Shown: positions 1 to 5,771, counted from the first letter of the stretch. The stretch: DNA of 7,503 bases from Rhodospirillaceae bacterium (GCA_018699755.1 JABIRQ010000381.1:1-7503); one strand, 5' to 3'. Numbers and translations: made by a program. Notes: generated from the sequence alone by a model not told the origin.

Positions 1-1
1 C

Positions 2-157
2 ACCGAAGCCTACGTCGCGAACCACGGGCAGTGGGACGGCCGCAAGGACAACGTGGTTTTCGGCCAGCGCTGTATGAATCTGGTCAAGGTCGCGAACATC
101 CTCGACCATGCCCCGACCCGGACGGCGATGATAGAAAGCGGCTGGGTCTCCGCCTGA
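2..157 (+). CDS. C-terminal fragment of an unrecognised protein
   Basis: An open frame enters from the left edge and ends at a TGA at 155-157, giving 51 visible residues that begin TEAYVANHGQWDG and end MIESGWVSA. The composition is that of an ordinary soluble protein, with a tryptophan-containing segment followed by a probable helix around RCMNLVKVANILDH. Codon use is G/C-biased at third positions like the rest of the window. I do not recognise the family from this short tail and assign no function. The alternative overlapping frame at 31-222 gives arginine- and proline-rich sequence with no protein-like pattern, so this frame is preferred. No clear terminator follows; the 127 bases to the next gene hold only weak promoter-like sequences (for example TTCCGA and TAGGCT around 192-220). 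Confidence 0.55.
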   Translation, partial: TEAYVANHGQWDGRKDNVVFGQRCMNLVKVANILDHAPTRTAMIESGWVSA

Positions 158-272
158 CCGAGCGATCAACTTCGACCCGGCCCCTTTTCACTTCCGAATT
201 GGCGCGCGAAGGGTTAGGCTAGAAATGAACGGGCTCGGCTGAAGGGTCGGTCCCGCGTTACGATCCATAAAC

Positions 273-278
273 GGAGGT
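273..278 (+). promoter_or_regulatory. Strong ribosome binding site of the DUF697 gene
   Basis: GGAGGT, close to the ideal Shine-Dalgarno sequence, lies 6 bases upstream of the ATG at 285. It settles the start codon of the DUF697 protein. Confidence 0.75.
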
Positions 279-284
279 CCAGCC

Positions 285-788
285 ATGGCTAAAGCCGCTA
301 CCAAGTCGGAAGAGCCCGAGGTGGTGCGCAACGTTGCGAACCAGATCATCAACCGGCACACGGCCTATGGCGCCGTGGGCGGCCTTTTGCCGGTTCCGGC
401 GCTCGATCTCGCCGTCATCGTCGGCGTGCAGATCAAGATGATCGCCGAACTCGCGCAGGTCTACGAAGTCTCCTTCTCCGAGAACGCCGTCAAAGGCTAT
501 GTCGTCGCCCTGGTCGGCGGCGGACTGCCCGTCAGCGGCGTCTCCGGCATGATCGGCTCGGCGCTCAAGGGCGTTCCCGTCGTCGGTAGCCTGCTCGGCA
601 TGTTCGTCGTGCCCGGCGTGGCCGCGGCCAGCACCTATGCGGTCGGAAAGGTCTTCGCCTGGCATTTCGAGTCCGGCGGAAGCCTTGGCGACTTCAACGT
701 CGAGGAAGCGCGCGATCGTTTCCAGCGCGAGTTCGAGCGCGCGCGCAACCGGGTCAAGGGCAAGGAAGCAACCGCCGAAGCAGCCTAG
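285..788 (+). CDS. DUF697 family membrane-associated protein
   Basis: This 167-residue protein matches the pattern of DUF697 (YcjF-related) proteins. A charged N-terminus of about 28 residues leads into a segment with the family-like string LLPVPALDLAVIVGVQIKMI (about residues 34-53) and then ELAQVYEVSFSE. Two glycine-rich hydrophobic stretches follow (about 68-100 and 101-125), likely membrane-inserted helices. The C-terminus from about 130 is a charged helix rich in Arg and Glu (EEARDRFQREFERARNRVKG). In other proteins this domain can be fused to a GTPase domain; here it stands alone, and its biochemical role is unknown. The start is well supported: GGAGGT at 273-278 lies 6 bases before the ATG. 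It appears monocistronic, since it is followed by a strong terminator and a convergent tRNA. Confidence 0.8.
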   Translation: MAKAATKSEEPEVVRNVANQIINRHTAYGAVGGLLPVPALDLAVIVGVQIKMIAELAQVYEVSFSENAVKGYVVALVGGGLPVSGVSGMIGSALKGVPVVGSLLGMFVVPGVAAASTYAVGKVFAWHFESGGSLGDFNVEEARDRFQREFERARNRVKGKEATAEAA

Positions 789-834
789 GACCAAACTTCT
801 TCGTGGCCGGCACGACCGGCCGTACGCCATAGAA

Positions 835-871
835 ACGGCCCGAAGCGGGACAACTGCTTCGGGCCGTCTTT
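835..871. terminator. Bidirectional intrinsic terminator between the DUF697 gene and tRNA-Arg
   Basis: A perfect 12-base-pair stem (ACGGCCCGAAGC at 835-846 with GCTTCGGGCCGT at 856-867) encloses a 9-base loop. Read on the plus strand it is followed by CTTTCGTT, and on the minus strand the tail is TTTCT, so it can stop the DUF697 transcript from the left and the tRNA-Arg transcript from the right. A smaller 6-base-pair hairpin (GGCCGG at 805-810 with CCGGCC at 816-821) lies just before it. The T tracts are short, as is common in GC-rich genomes. Confidence 0.75.
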
Positions 872-899
872 CGTTGGACTGCCCCCTACGCCAGAGGGT

Positions 900-976
900 T
901 GGCGACCCCGGCAGGACTCGAACCTGCAACCTGCTGCTTAGAAGGCAGCTGCTCTATCCGGTTGAGCTACGGGGTC
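900..976 (-). tRNA. tRNA-Arg (anticodon TCT)
   Basis: The minus strand folds into a complete cloverleaf of 77 bases including an encoded CCA. The acceptor stem is GACCCCG paired with CGGGGTC, followed by discriminator G and CCA (900-902 on the plus strand). The D arm contains GCTC and GAGC, the anticodon stem is GCTGC with GCAGC, the loop CTTCTAA carries anticodon TCT, and the T arm is GCAGG, TTCGAGT, CCTGC. It reads AGA, and AGG by wobble, both rare codons in a genome this GC-rich. A weak promoter candidate lies upstream on the minus strand (TTGTCC at 1015-1010 and CATTTT at 993-988, 16 bases apart). Confidence 0.97.
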
Positions 977-1179
977 GGCTGCTTCACAAAATGCACGGAA
1001 CCGGATTCCGGACAACAACAAAAAAGAATTGGCCCGATCCGGAACCGGTCCCGCAGCGACCCTGAGGCGATCAACCTTGACTCGCCCCGCGCGAGAACCG
1101 CGTGATCCGAAGCAGACGGCGCCGTGATTTCAACACGCATGGGCTCCGATCCCATCAAGCAGGCGAATACGCGGGCTCC

Positions 1180-2688
1180 ATGGGCGCAAGATCGAGACCG
1201 GCAGGCGCAGGATCAAGAACGGGCGATAAACCCTCGTCCCTCGCCGGGACCGCGCGCGCGGGCATCGCGCCCACCGCGGACTATGTCGCCCATCATGCGG
1301 CGCTGCGGCCGTCCGACATCGCCGTCGTCGAACGCGGCCGGGCCGTCACCTACGCCGAATTCCATGGGGATCTCAGGCGATTGACGGCTGTCCTCGGAGG
1401 CCGATTGCCGGCAGAGGGCAGCACGGTCGCCGTCGAATGGACCTCTCTCCACGAGCATCTCCTGTTCCTGCTCTCCCTGGAATCGCTCGGGGTCGCGAGC
1501 TTTTCCTTCATGAAGAGCGCCGCCCGGACGAATCTCGCCTACCTCAAGACCGTCGATCTGGTCATCTGCACCGAGGGCTCCGTTCCGGAAGAAAACGGGC
1601 CGCAACTCGTCCTTACGGAACGGGGTATCGGAGACCACCTGGCTCGGGAACCGCAAGGCCCGCCCCGGAGCGCACCGCTGAAACCCTCGACCCCCGTTCG
1701 GGTTCAGCACACCTCGGGCACGGTCGGCGCCCCCAAACGCATGATCCGGACGGCCGAAATCAACGAATTCCGCATCGGGCAATATCTGTTCAAAGAGGGA
1801 TACAGCCGACATTCCCGCTTTCTCGTCAGCCGCACCCTGGTCATACAAGCCCTCTATGGACGGGCCGTGGCCTGCCTTCGGATGGGCGGCGCCTGCGTCG
1901 GCGGACCGGACGACATCTTCGAAAATGTCCGGAGCAACGGCGTCACCCATCTGTCGGTCCTGCCGACCGATCTCGCCGCGATCCTGAAACATCTGCCGGC
2001 GGGTTATGCGAAACCAGAGGCATTGACCGTGGCGACCTTCGGCGGGCGAGTGCCTCTCGACCTAAGGGAGCGAGCCCTGCGCGACTTCGCAACCGATCTG
2101 ATCGAAAGCTATGGCACGAATGAAGTGGGATCCGTTTGCACCGTCGGTCCGGATGGGGTCGGCTCGGTCGTCCCCGGTGTGACGGTCGAGGTCGTCGACG
2201 AAAAACATCGTCCCCTGATCGGCAAGGCCGGGCGTGTGCGCGTCAGAAGTCCCGGTGCCGTGGCGGCCTATGAGAGCGACCGAGCAGCCACCGGGCGGAT
2301 GTTCCGCGACGGCTGGTTCTATCCAGGCGACCGCGGCGTCATGCCCGATCCCGCTTCCCTGAGATTGCTCGGGCGGGACGACGATTTCGTCAACATCGGC
2401 GGGCTCAAGGTCGACTGCGTCGAATTCGAGGAGCAGTTGTGGCGCGTGGTCTCGCCGGAAGATCTGGGCATGACCAACATCCGCGGCGCGGACGACATAG
2501 ACAGGCTTTGCGTCGCATTGGTGCTTGGTCCGTCCTCAACGCTCGACGACATCAAGCGAAAAATCGCACCGTTCTTTTCGCCGAATCTGGGCGGCATCGT
2601 GCTGACACAGGTGGACCGAATTCCCAGAACCGAGACGGGAAAAATTCGCCGGGAGGCGCTTCGCGCCTTGCTCGAGAAACCGAAATGA
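1180..2688 (+). CDS. AMP-forming acyl-CoA synthetase-like enzyme (ANL superfamily)
   Basis: This is a class I adenylate-forming enzyme. Such enzymes activate a carboxylic acid with ATP to an acyl-adenylate and then usually transfer it to CoA or a carrier-protein thiol. With the ATG at 1180 it has 502 residues, normal for a single-domain ligase. Visible motifs in order are the P-loop TSGTVGAPKRM (about 178-188), YGTNEVGS (311-318, with the conserved Glu), FYPGDRG with the ribose-binding Asp (about 380-386), the hinge GRDDDFVNIGGLKVD (398-412), and PRTETGKIRRE near the C-terminus with the catalytic lysine at about 488. All core catalytic residues appear present, but the usual TSGTTG reads TSGTVG. 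A GTG at 1102 in the same frame would add 26 residues of low-complexity sequence. Neither start has a good ribosome binding site, and homology-like sequence only begins near PTADYVAHHAALRP. There is no carrier protein, ketoacyl synthase or beta-oxidation gene nearby, so the substrate is unknown. Confidence 0.85.
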   Translation: MGARSRPAGAGSRTGDKPSSLAGTARAGIAPTADYVAHHAALRPSDIAVVERGRAVTYAEFHGDLRRLTAVLGGRLPAEGSTVAVEWTSLHEHLLFLLSLESLGVASFSFMKSAARTNLAYLKTVDLVICTEGSVPEENGPQLVLTERGIGDHLAREPQGPPRSAPLKPSTPVRVQHTSGTVGAPKRMIRTAEINEFRIGQYLFKEGYSRHSRFLVSRTLVIQALYGRAVACLRMGGACVGGPDDIFENVRSNGVTHLSVLPTDLAAILKHLPAGYAKPEALTVATFGGRVPLDLRERALRDFATDLIESYGTNEVGSVCTVGPDGVGSVVPGVTVEVVDEKHRPLIGKAGRVRVRSPGAVAAYESDRAATGRMFRDGWFYPGDRGVMPDPASLRLLGRDDDFVNIGGLKVDCVEFEEQLWRVVSPEDLGMTNIRGADDIDRLCVALVLGPSSTLDDIKRKIAPFFSPNLGGIVLTQVDRIPRTETGKIRREALRALLEKPK

Positions 2689-2709
2689 AATGGGAGGGGC
2701 CGCCGAACA

Positions 2710-4089
2710 CTACGCGTACCCAACCAGGAGCGACGAGAGAATCAGGAGAGGCGTCACCCAGCGAAGCAGGAGACGCAGGATTGCCGTCCATACCGGGCGC
2801 CATTGCAGCTCCGCGGTCAGGACCGAAGCGCCAAGACGCCAAGCGGCAAAAACCGCAACCAGCAGCCCGCTGATCGGCAGAAGCAGGTTCGAAGCGAACC
2901 CGTCAATCGTTTCGAAAAGACCGAAATCCCGATAGGCCGGCCAGAATTCCAGCGGCCTCACGTCACTCCACAGGTTGAAGGACAACACGGTCGGCAGACC
3001 CAGAAGCCAGCAACAGGCGCCGAGTATCGTCGCCGTCTTGCCGCGCGATGAGCCGGTGATGCGGATGAGGGGCGCGACGAGCAGCTCCAGCAAAGAGATC
3101 GCGGATGCAAGCGCGGCGACGAAAAGCAGCAGGAAGAATGCCAGTCCGACCCAGTCGCCGAAGGGCAGTTGTCCGAATGCGATCGGCAAGGTCAGGAACA
3201 TCAGATTGGCGCCCGAGGCCGGGTCGAGGCCGGCGGCAAAGACGAGCGGGAAAATCGCCAATCCGGCGAGCAGGGAAATCGCCGTATCGCCCGCGATCGT
3301 CGCGACGGCCGCCGTGCTCAGGCTCAAGCTTTTCTCCGCATAGGCGGCATAGGTGATCATGATTCCCATACCTACGCCGATCGAGAAGAAGCCGAGACCC
3401 AGCGCCTCCAGGGCCGCGCGTGCCGTCAAGCCTTCCATCTGCGGCGTGAAAAGAAACGAAAGAGCGGGCGCCACGGCGCCCTCCACGAGGGCGTAGACGA
3501 CCAACAGCACCATCAACCCCGCCAAAACCGGCATCAGGAACTTGCACGCGACCTCGACCCCCCTGCCAATTCCGCGCGTGACGATGAAGACGCTGGCCGC
3601 GAGAAAGGCCGCCTGATAGGCGGACAGCACAACCGGATCGGCCACCAGCGAATCGAACAGGCCGGCCGCCTCGACGGCGCCCAACCCGAGAAACCCGCGA
3701 GTCGTCGCGGTCATGCCGTAGGCGATCGTCATCCCGGCAATGACGGAGTAGTAGGAAAGAATTACGAAGCCGCCGAAAATCATGAGCCAACCGACCCATC
3801 GCCAACGCGCCGTGCCGCCGCTTCGTTGGGCAAGGCGTCCGAACGAAAGAACCGTGTCGCCCCCGCCTCGCCTGCCGATGACGAACTCCGCCAACATCAA
3901 CGGCACGACGACCAGCACGAGTCCGACGAGATAGAAGAAGATGAAGGTGGCGCCGCCGTTCTCGCCGACCTCGTAGGGAAATTTCCAGATGGAGCCCAAG
4001 CCGATCGCGGACCCGATGGTCGCCAGGACAAAGCCCACGCCTCCGGACCACCGCTCCTTCGGATTTGGGGACTCCTGCGTCGCGGTCAT
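2710..4089 (-). CDS. Sodium-dependent transporter, neurotransmitter:sodium symporter (NSS/SNF) family
   Basis: The 459-residue protein is a LeuT-fold secondary transporter of the inner membrane. Family members couple Na+ entry to uptake of amino acids or related amines; the substrate here is unknown. TM1 contains the unwound motif GSAIGLGSIWKFPY (26-39) followed by ENGG, TM2 ends in PLMLAEFVIGRR, TM3 carries SYYSVIAG (about 112-119), and TM6 contains the broken helix FFSIGVGMGIMITYAAY (234-250). TM7 has AGDTAISLLAGLAIFP and TM8 has AALASAISLLE. The length fits the roughly 11-helix bacterial branch. The ATG at 4089 is preferred because GGGAG lies 5 bases upstream; a GTG at 4095 would overlap that site. 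Aligned by eye to LeuT, two side-chain Na+ ligands differ: the Na1-site Asn27 position is Ser33 and the Na2-site Thr354 position is Ala328. It is convergent with the ANL gene. Confidence 0.92.
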   Translation of the reverse strand: MTATQESPNPKERWSGGVGFVLATIGSAIGLGSIWKFPYEVGENGGATFIFFYLVGLVLVVVPLMLAEFVIGRRGGGDTVLSFGRLAQRSGGTARWRWVGWLMIFGGFVILSYYSVIAGMTIAYGMTATTRGFLGLGAVEAAGLFDSLVADPVVLSAYQAAFLAASVFIVTRGIGRGVEVACKFLMPVLAGLMVLLVVYALVEGAVAPALSFLFTPQMEGLTARAALEALGLGFFSIGVGMGIMITYAAYAEKSLSLSTAAVATIAGDTAISLLAGLAIFPLVFAAGLDPASGANLMFLTLPIAFGQLPFGDWVGLAFFLLLFVAALASAISLLELLVAPLIRITGSSRGKTATILGACCWLLGLPTVLSFNLWSDVRPLEFWPAYRDFGLFETIDGFASNLLLPISGLLVAVFAAWRLGASVLTAELQWRPVWTAILRLLLRWVTPLLILSSLLVGYA

Positions 4090-4153
4090 GCTCACTCCCG
4101 TTCCATCGTCGGCACGGGGCGCTCAAGACGAAGCGAACAACCGCGACGACCAT

Positions 4154-4188
4154 CGCTCGCCGCCGAACGATGATCCGGCGGCGAAGCG
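4154..4188 (-). terminator. Strong hairpin directly after the NDUFS4-like gene
   Basis: TCGCCGCCG (4157-4165) pairs perfectly with CGGCGGCGA (4176-4184) around a 10-base loop, and the stem extends by three more pairs past a single bulged A at 4185. It begins immediately after the stop codon at 4189-4191 on the minus strand. No T tract follows, so it may be a weak terminator, an mRNA-stabilising 3' end, or a processing element that lets the downstream transporter gene be expressed at a lower level. Confidence 0.5.
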
Positions 4189-4482
4189 TCAGTTCACGCG
4201 GTCCCAGCGGAAGTTGTCGGAGTAGCTCTTGGCCGCGACGTGGCGATCCTCCGGCTCATCGATCTTATAGGGGATAGCCCGCTTCTCGGCGTAGGCGATC
4301 GCCTCTTCACGGGTTGCGAAACGCAGGCGAAGCTGCTGCTTCATATCGCCCGAACCGACCCAGCCCATCAGAGCGTCGTGCCGCTTCTTCTCCTCGGGCT
4401 CGAATTCCAGAATCCAGCGCTTGGTATTGCCGCGCCCCGACTGCATCGCCGTCTTGGCCGGCCGGTAGATCAGTGCCGTCAT
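4189..4482 (-). CDS. NDUFS4-like accessory subunit of NADH:ubiquinone oxidoreductase (ETC complex I subunit)
   Basis: This 97-residue protein is the bacterial form of the 18-kDa accessory subunit of respiratory complex I (NDUFS4 family). It is a small soluble subunit expected on the peripheral, NADH-oxidising arm at the cytoplasmic side. The family signature is very clear: IYRPAKTAMQSGRGNTKRW (residues 5-23), LEFEPEEKKR, the core LMGWVGSGDMKQQLRLRF (38-55), REEAIAYAEKRAIPY (58-72), and the terminal SDNFRWDR. It is known mainly from alphaproteobacteria and mitochondria, where it can be encoded away from the main nuo operon, as it is here. The start follows GC-rich sequence with GGGGCG as a possible weak ribosome binding site, itself inside a small AAGCG/CGCTT stem (4486-4498). 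tRNA-Pro lies 54 bases upstream on the same strand with no promoter recognised between, so cotranscription is plausible. Confidence 0.93.
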   Translation of the reverse strand: MTALIYRPAKTAMQSGRGNTKRWILEFEPEEKKRHDALMGWVGSGDMKQQLRLRFATREEAIAYAEKRAIPYKIDEPEDRHVAAKSYSDNFRWDRVN

Positions 4483-4536
4483 CGCAAGCGCCCCGCTTTT
4501 CTCTTCGCTTTCGTCTCCGTCCCCATCCGCAGCGCT

Positions 4537-4613
4537 TGGTCGGGGCGACTGGATTCGAACCAGCGACCTGATGCTCCCAAAGCATCCACTCTACCAGGCT
4601 GAGCTACGCCCCG
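4537..4613 (-). tRNA. tRNA-Pro (anticodon TGG)
   Basis: The minus strand folds into a full 77-base tRNA with encoded CCA (plus-strand TGG at 4537-4539) and discriminator A. The acceptor stem is CGGGGCG with CGCCCCG, the D region is GCTCAGCCTGGTAGAGT, and the anticodon stem is GATGC with GCATC. The loop TTTGGGA gives anticodon TGG, and the T arm is GCTGG, TTCGAAT, CCAGT. It reads CCA and, with uridine modification, probably other proline codons. A promoter candidate lies about 60 bases upstream (4670-4698). Confidence 0.97.
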
Positions 4614-4669
4614 CGCCGCTTCCGGGCCGTCCGGCCGCATCTTGCGATCACGATCGGACGCATTGCCGT

Positions 4670-4698
4670 GAGATACACGAACCCCCCTTTCCCGGCAA
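4670..4698 (-). promoter_or_regulatory. Candidate sigma-70-type promoter for tRNA-Pro
   Basis: On the minus strand TTGCCG (4698-4693) is separated by exactly 17 bases from TATCTC (4675-4670). Transcription would start near 4662, giving a leader of roughly 50 bases before the tRNA 5' end that RNase P would remove. The -10 hexamer is identical to the one proposed for the DUF192 gene in this window. Confidence 0.5.
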
Positions 4699-4782
4699 GG
4701 ACCGGGCCGCTATGTAAGCCCCCATACACCGGTCGCGGTGTGCAGGCGGGCACCCGTCGGGCCCCACCCTGCTGCCGGACAA

Positions 4783-4802
4783 GCCAACAATCGCCAACAA
4801 TC
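4783..4802 (+). repeat. Perfect tandem duplication of a 10-base unit before the O-methyltransferase
   Basis: The unit GCCAACAATC occurs twice with no gap (4783-4792 and 4793-4802), immediately upstream of the Shine-Dalgarno sequence at 4804-4808. It would lie in the mRNA leader. CA/AAC-rich leaders are known to favour translation initiation in bacteria, but that role here is inference. The rest of the 202-base gap from 4614 to 4815 holds the minus-strand tRNA-Pro promoter and short GC-rich inverted repeats; a TATGTA at 4711-4716 could be a -10 element for the methyltransferase, but I see no convincing -35 partner. Confidence 0.7.
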
Positions 4803-4815
4803 AAAGGACAGATGC

Positions 4816-5481
4816 GTGTCGGTCAGAACCATTCAGCTCGACGATTCCGTTTACGACTACATGCTCCGCGTCGGCACGCGCGAGCCGGACATCCTGCGCC
4901 GCCTGCGCGCGGAGACGGCCGGCCTGGGGAAATACGCCTATATGCAGATCTCGCCCGAGCTGGGCCAGTTCCTGGGCCTGATGGTCGAACTGACCGGCGC
5001 AAGGCGCGTGATCGAGGTCGGCACTTTCACCGGGTACAGCGCCCTGGCCATGGCCCTGCATCTGCCGGCGGACGGCCGCATCGTCGCCTGCGACATCAGC
5101 AAGGAATGGACCGAGGTCGGCCGCCCCTATTGGCGCGAAGCCGGGGCCGACGACCGCATCGACCTGCGCATCGGGCCGGGGGTCGAGACCCTCGACGCCC
5201 TGATCGCCGAGGAGGGCGCGGGCGCCTACGATCTGGTCTTTATCGATGCCGACAAGGATCGCTATATCGACTATTTCGAGAAAGCCCTGATGCTGCTGCG
5301 CACCGGAGGGCTGATCGCCATCGACAACGTGCTGTGGAGCGGTCGGGTGGTCGACGAAACGGACCAGGAGGCCGGCACCGTCGCGATCCGGGCCTTCAAC
5401 GACCATGTGGCGAAAGACGAGCGGGTCACGCTGTCGCTCGTCCCGATCGGCGACGGCCTGACCCTGGCGCGCAAGCGATAG
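4816..5481 (+). CDS. Class I SAM-dependent O-methyltransferase (Methyltransf_3, caffeoyl-CoA/catechol O-methyltransferase type)
   Basis: The 221-residue protein would transfer a methyl group from S-adenosylmethionine to a hydroxyl, typically on a catechol-like substrate, with a divalent metal; it is predicted cytosolic. Motifs in order are the lead-in QISPELGQFLGLMVEL (44-59), SAM-binding motif I VIEVGTFTGYSALAMA (65-80), the acidic end of the second strand ACDIS (91-95), the metal-ligand motif FIDADKDRY (142-150, Asp144), IAIDNVLWSGRV (167-178, Asp170 and Asn171), FND (194-196), and the terminal PIGDGLTLARK. The length equals the family norm. The start is the GTG at 4816, with AAGGA at 4804-4808 seven bases upstream; an in-frame extension to 4738 runs into non-family sequence. 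Known enzymes of this type methylate varied phenolics, so the natural substrate cannot be read from the sequence, and no biosynthetic partner lies nearby. Confidence 0.93.
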   Translation: MSVRTIQLDDSVYDYMLRVGTREPDILRRLRAETAGLGKYAYMQISPELGQFLGLMVELTGARRVIEVGTFTGYSALAMALHLPADGRIVACDISKEWTEVGRPYWREAGADDRIDLRIGPGVETLDALIAEEGAGAYDLVFIDADKDRYIDYFEKALMLLRTGGLIAIDNVLWSGRVVDETDQEAGTVAIRAFNDHVAKDERVTLSLVPIGDGLTLARKR

Positions 5482-5506
5482 TGGCGGCCGGCGTGGAAAG
5501 CCACTA
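5479..5506 (+). terminator. Stem-loop overlapping the stop codon of the O-methyltransferase
   Basis: TAGTGGC (5479-5485, including the stop codon) pairs perfectly with GCCACTA (5500-5506) around a 14-base loop. No strong T tract follows (GGGTTGGGTT), so it is a weak terminator or a 3'-end stabiliser rather than a canonical intrinsic terminator. Confidence 0.35.
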
Positions 5507-5529
5507 GGGTTGGGTTCCGCTTGGGGCCG

Positions 5530-5552
5530 ATGACATATGCTCCATGACATAT
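5530..5552 (+). repeat. Two direct copies of ATGACATAT upstream of the 33-codon ORF
   Basis: ATGACATAT occurs at 5530-5538 and again at 5544-5552, centres 14 bases apart, ending just before the ribosome binding site of the small ORF. The first copy contains ACATAT, which sits 17 bases after TTGGGT (5510-5515), so the repeat could overlap a weak promoter or form a tandem binding site for a regulator. The AT-rich repeat stands out from the GC-rich surroundings. Confidence 0.55.
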
Positions 5553-5569
5553 CCCGAGGAGACCCAACG

Positions 5570-5671
5570 ATGACCGACTTCCGCGACGACCAAATCGAGT
5601 CCGACGCGCTTGGGGACGAGGCGCTGGACCGGTATTGGGACACCCGCTTCACGTTCTCCGGTTCGGCGTAA
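5570..5671 (+). CDS. Small hypothetical protein of 33 residues
   Basis: An ATG at 5570 opens 33 codons ending in TAA. The product begins MTDFRDDQIESDALGDEALD and ends RYWDTRFTFSGSA. An almost ideal ribosome binding site, GAGGAG at 5556-5561, lies 8 bases upstream, and codon third positions are mostly G or C, as in neighbouring genes. The N-terminal 20 residues are strongly acidic and the last 13 are aromatic and small, a leader-plus-core look. The string DALGDEALD resembles the LSDEELD-type leaders of some ribosomally made, modified peptides, but no modification enzyme, protease or exporter is visible in this window. It could equally be a short regulatory or orphan protein. I do not recognise a family, and the antisense frame across it has no protein-like pattern. 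Confidence 0.55.
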   Translation: MTDFRDDQIESDALGDEALDRYWDTRFTFSGSA

Positions 5672-5750
5672 CGGTTCGAGGAACGATCCGGCGCGCGCTC
5701 CTGCATCACCGCTGCGCGTTAGCCGATCTTCAACCTCCATCGCGTATGCT

Positions 5751-5770
5751 GTCCGGCGCGGCGACCGGAC
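5751..5770. terminator. Small hairpin between the 33-codon ORF and the DUF192 gene
   Basis: GTCCGG (5751-5756) pairs with CCGGAC (5765-5770) around an 8-base loop, directly after the minus-strand stop codon at 5772-5774. No T tract is present on either strand, so it is only a possible 3'-end structure for the convergent genes. Confidence 0.3.
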
Positions 5771-5771
5771 C

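Noticed and set aside
900..976. tRNA-Arg as an integration site of a mobile element
   Set aside because: No integrase and no repeated copy of the tRNA 3' end is present; the flanking DUF697 gene and shared terminator look like stable chromosome.
637..1065. A plus-strand open frame containing GDPGRTRTCNLLLRRQL
   Set aside because: This is the familiar false translation of the antisense of a tRNA gene, here tRNA-Arg, joined to a shifted frame of the DUF697 gene.
1077..1105. TTGACT at 1077-1082 as the -35 element of a promoter for the acyl-CoA-synthetase-like gene
   Set aside because: At 16 to 18 bases spacing the following sequence is GC-rich and has no resemblance to a -10 element.
1102..1179. 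GTG at 1102 as the start of the acyl-CoA-synthetase-like gene
   Set aside because: It has no ribosome binding site and adds only basic, low-complexity sequence. It cannot be ruled out, but the ATG at 1180 gives a family-typical length.
2963..4173. Long alternative frames (396 residues on the minus strand, 334 on the plus strand) over the transporter
   Set aside because: They are Arg-, Gly- or charge-rich sequences produced by GC-biased codons; the membrane-helix and LeuT-type motifs are in the transporter frame.
4240..4602. A plus-strand frame ending GRLDSNQRPDAPKASTLPG and a minus-strand frame with VAGSNPVAPTK
   Set aside because: Both arise from reading through tRNA-Pro and the NDUFS4-like gene in wrong frames; the tRNA and the NDUFS4 signature explain the DNA.
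4738..4815. An upstream start at 4738 for the O-methyltransferase
   Set aside because: The GTG at 4816 has AAGGA seven bases upstream and begins the conserved region at the normal distance; the added residues are not family-like and would encode the tandem repeat.
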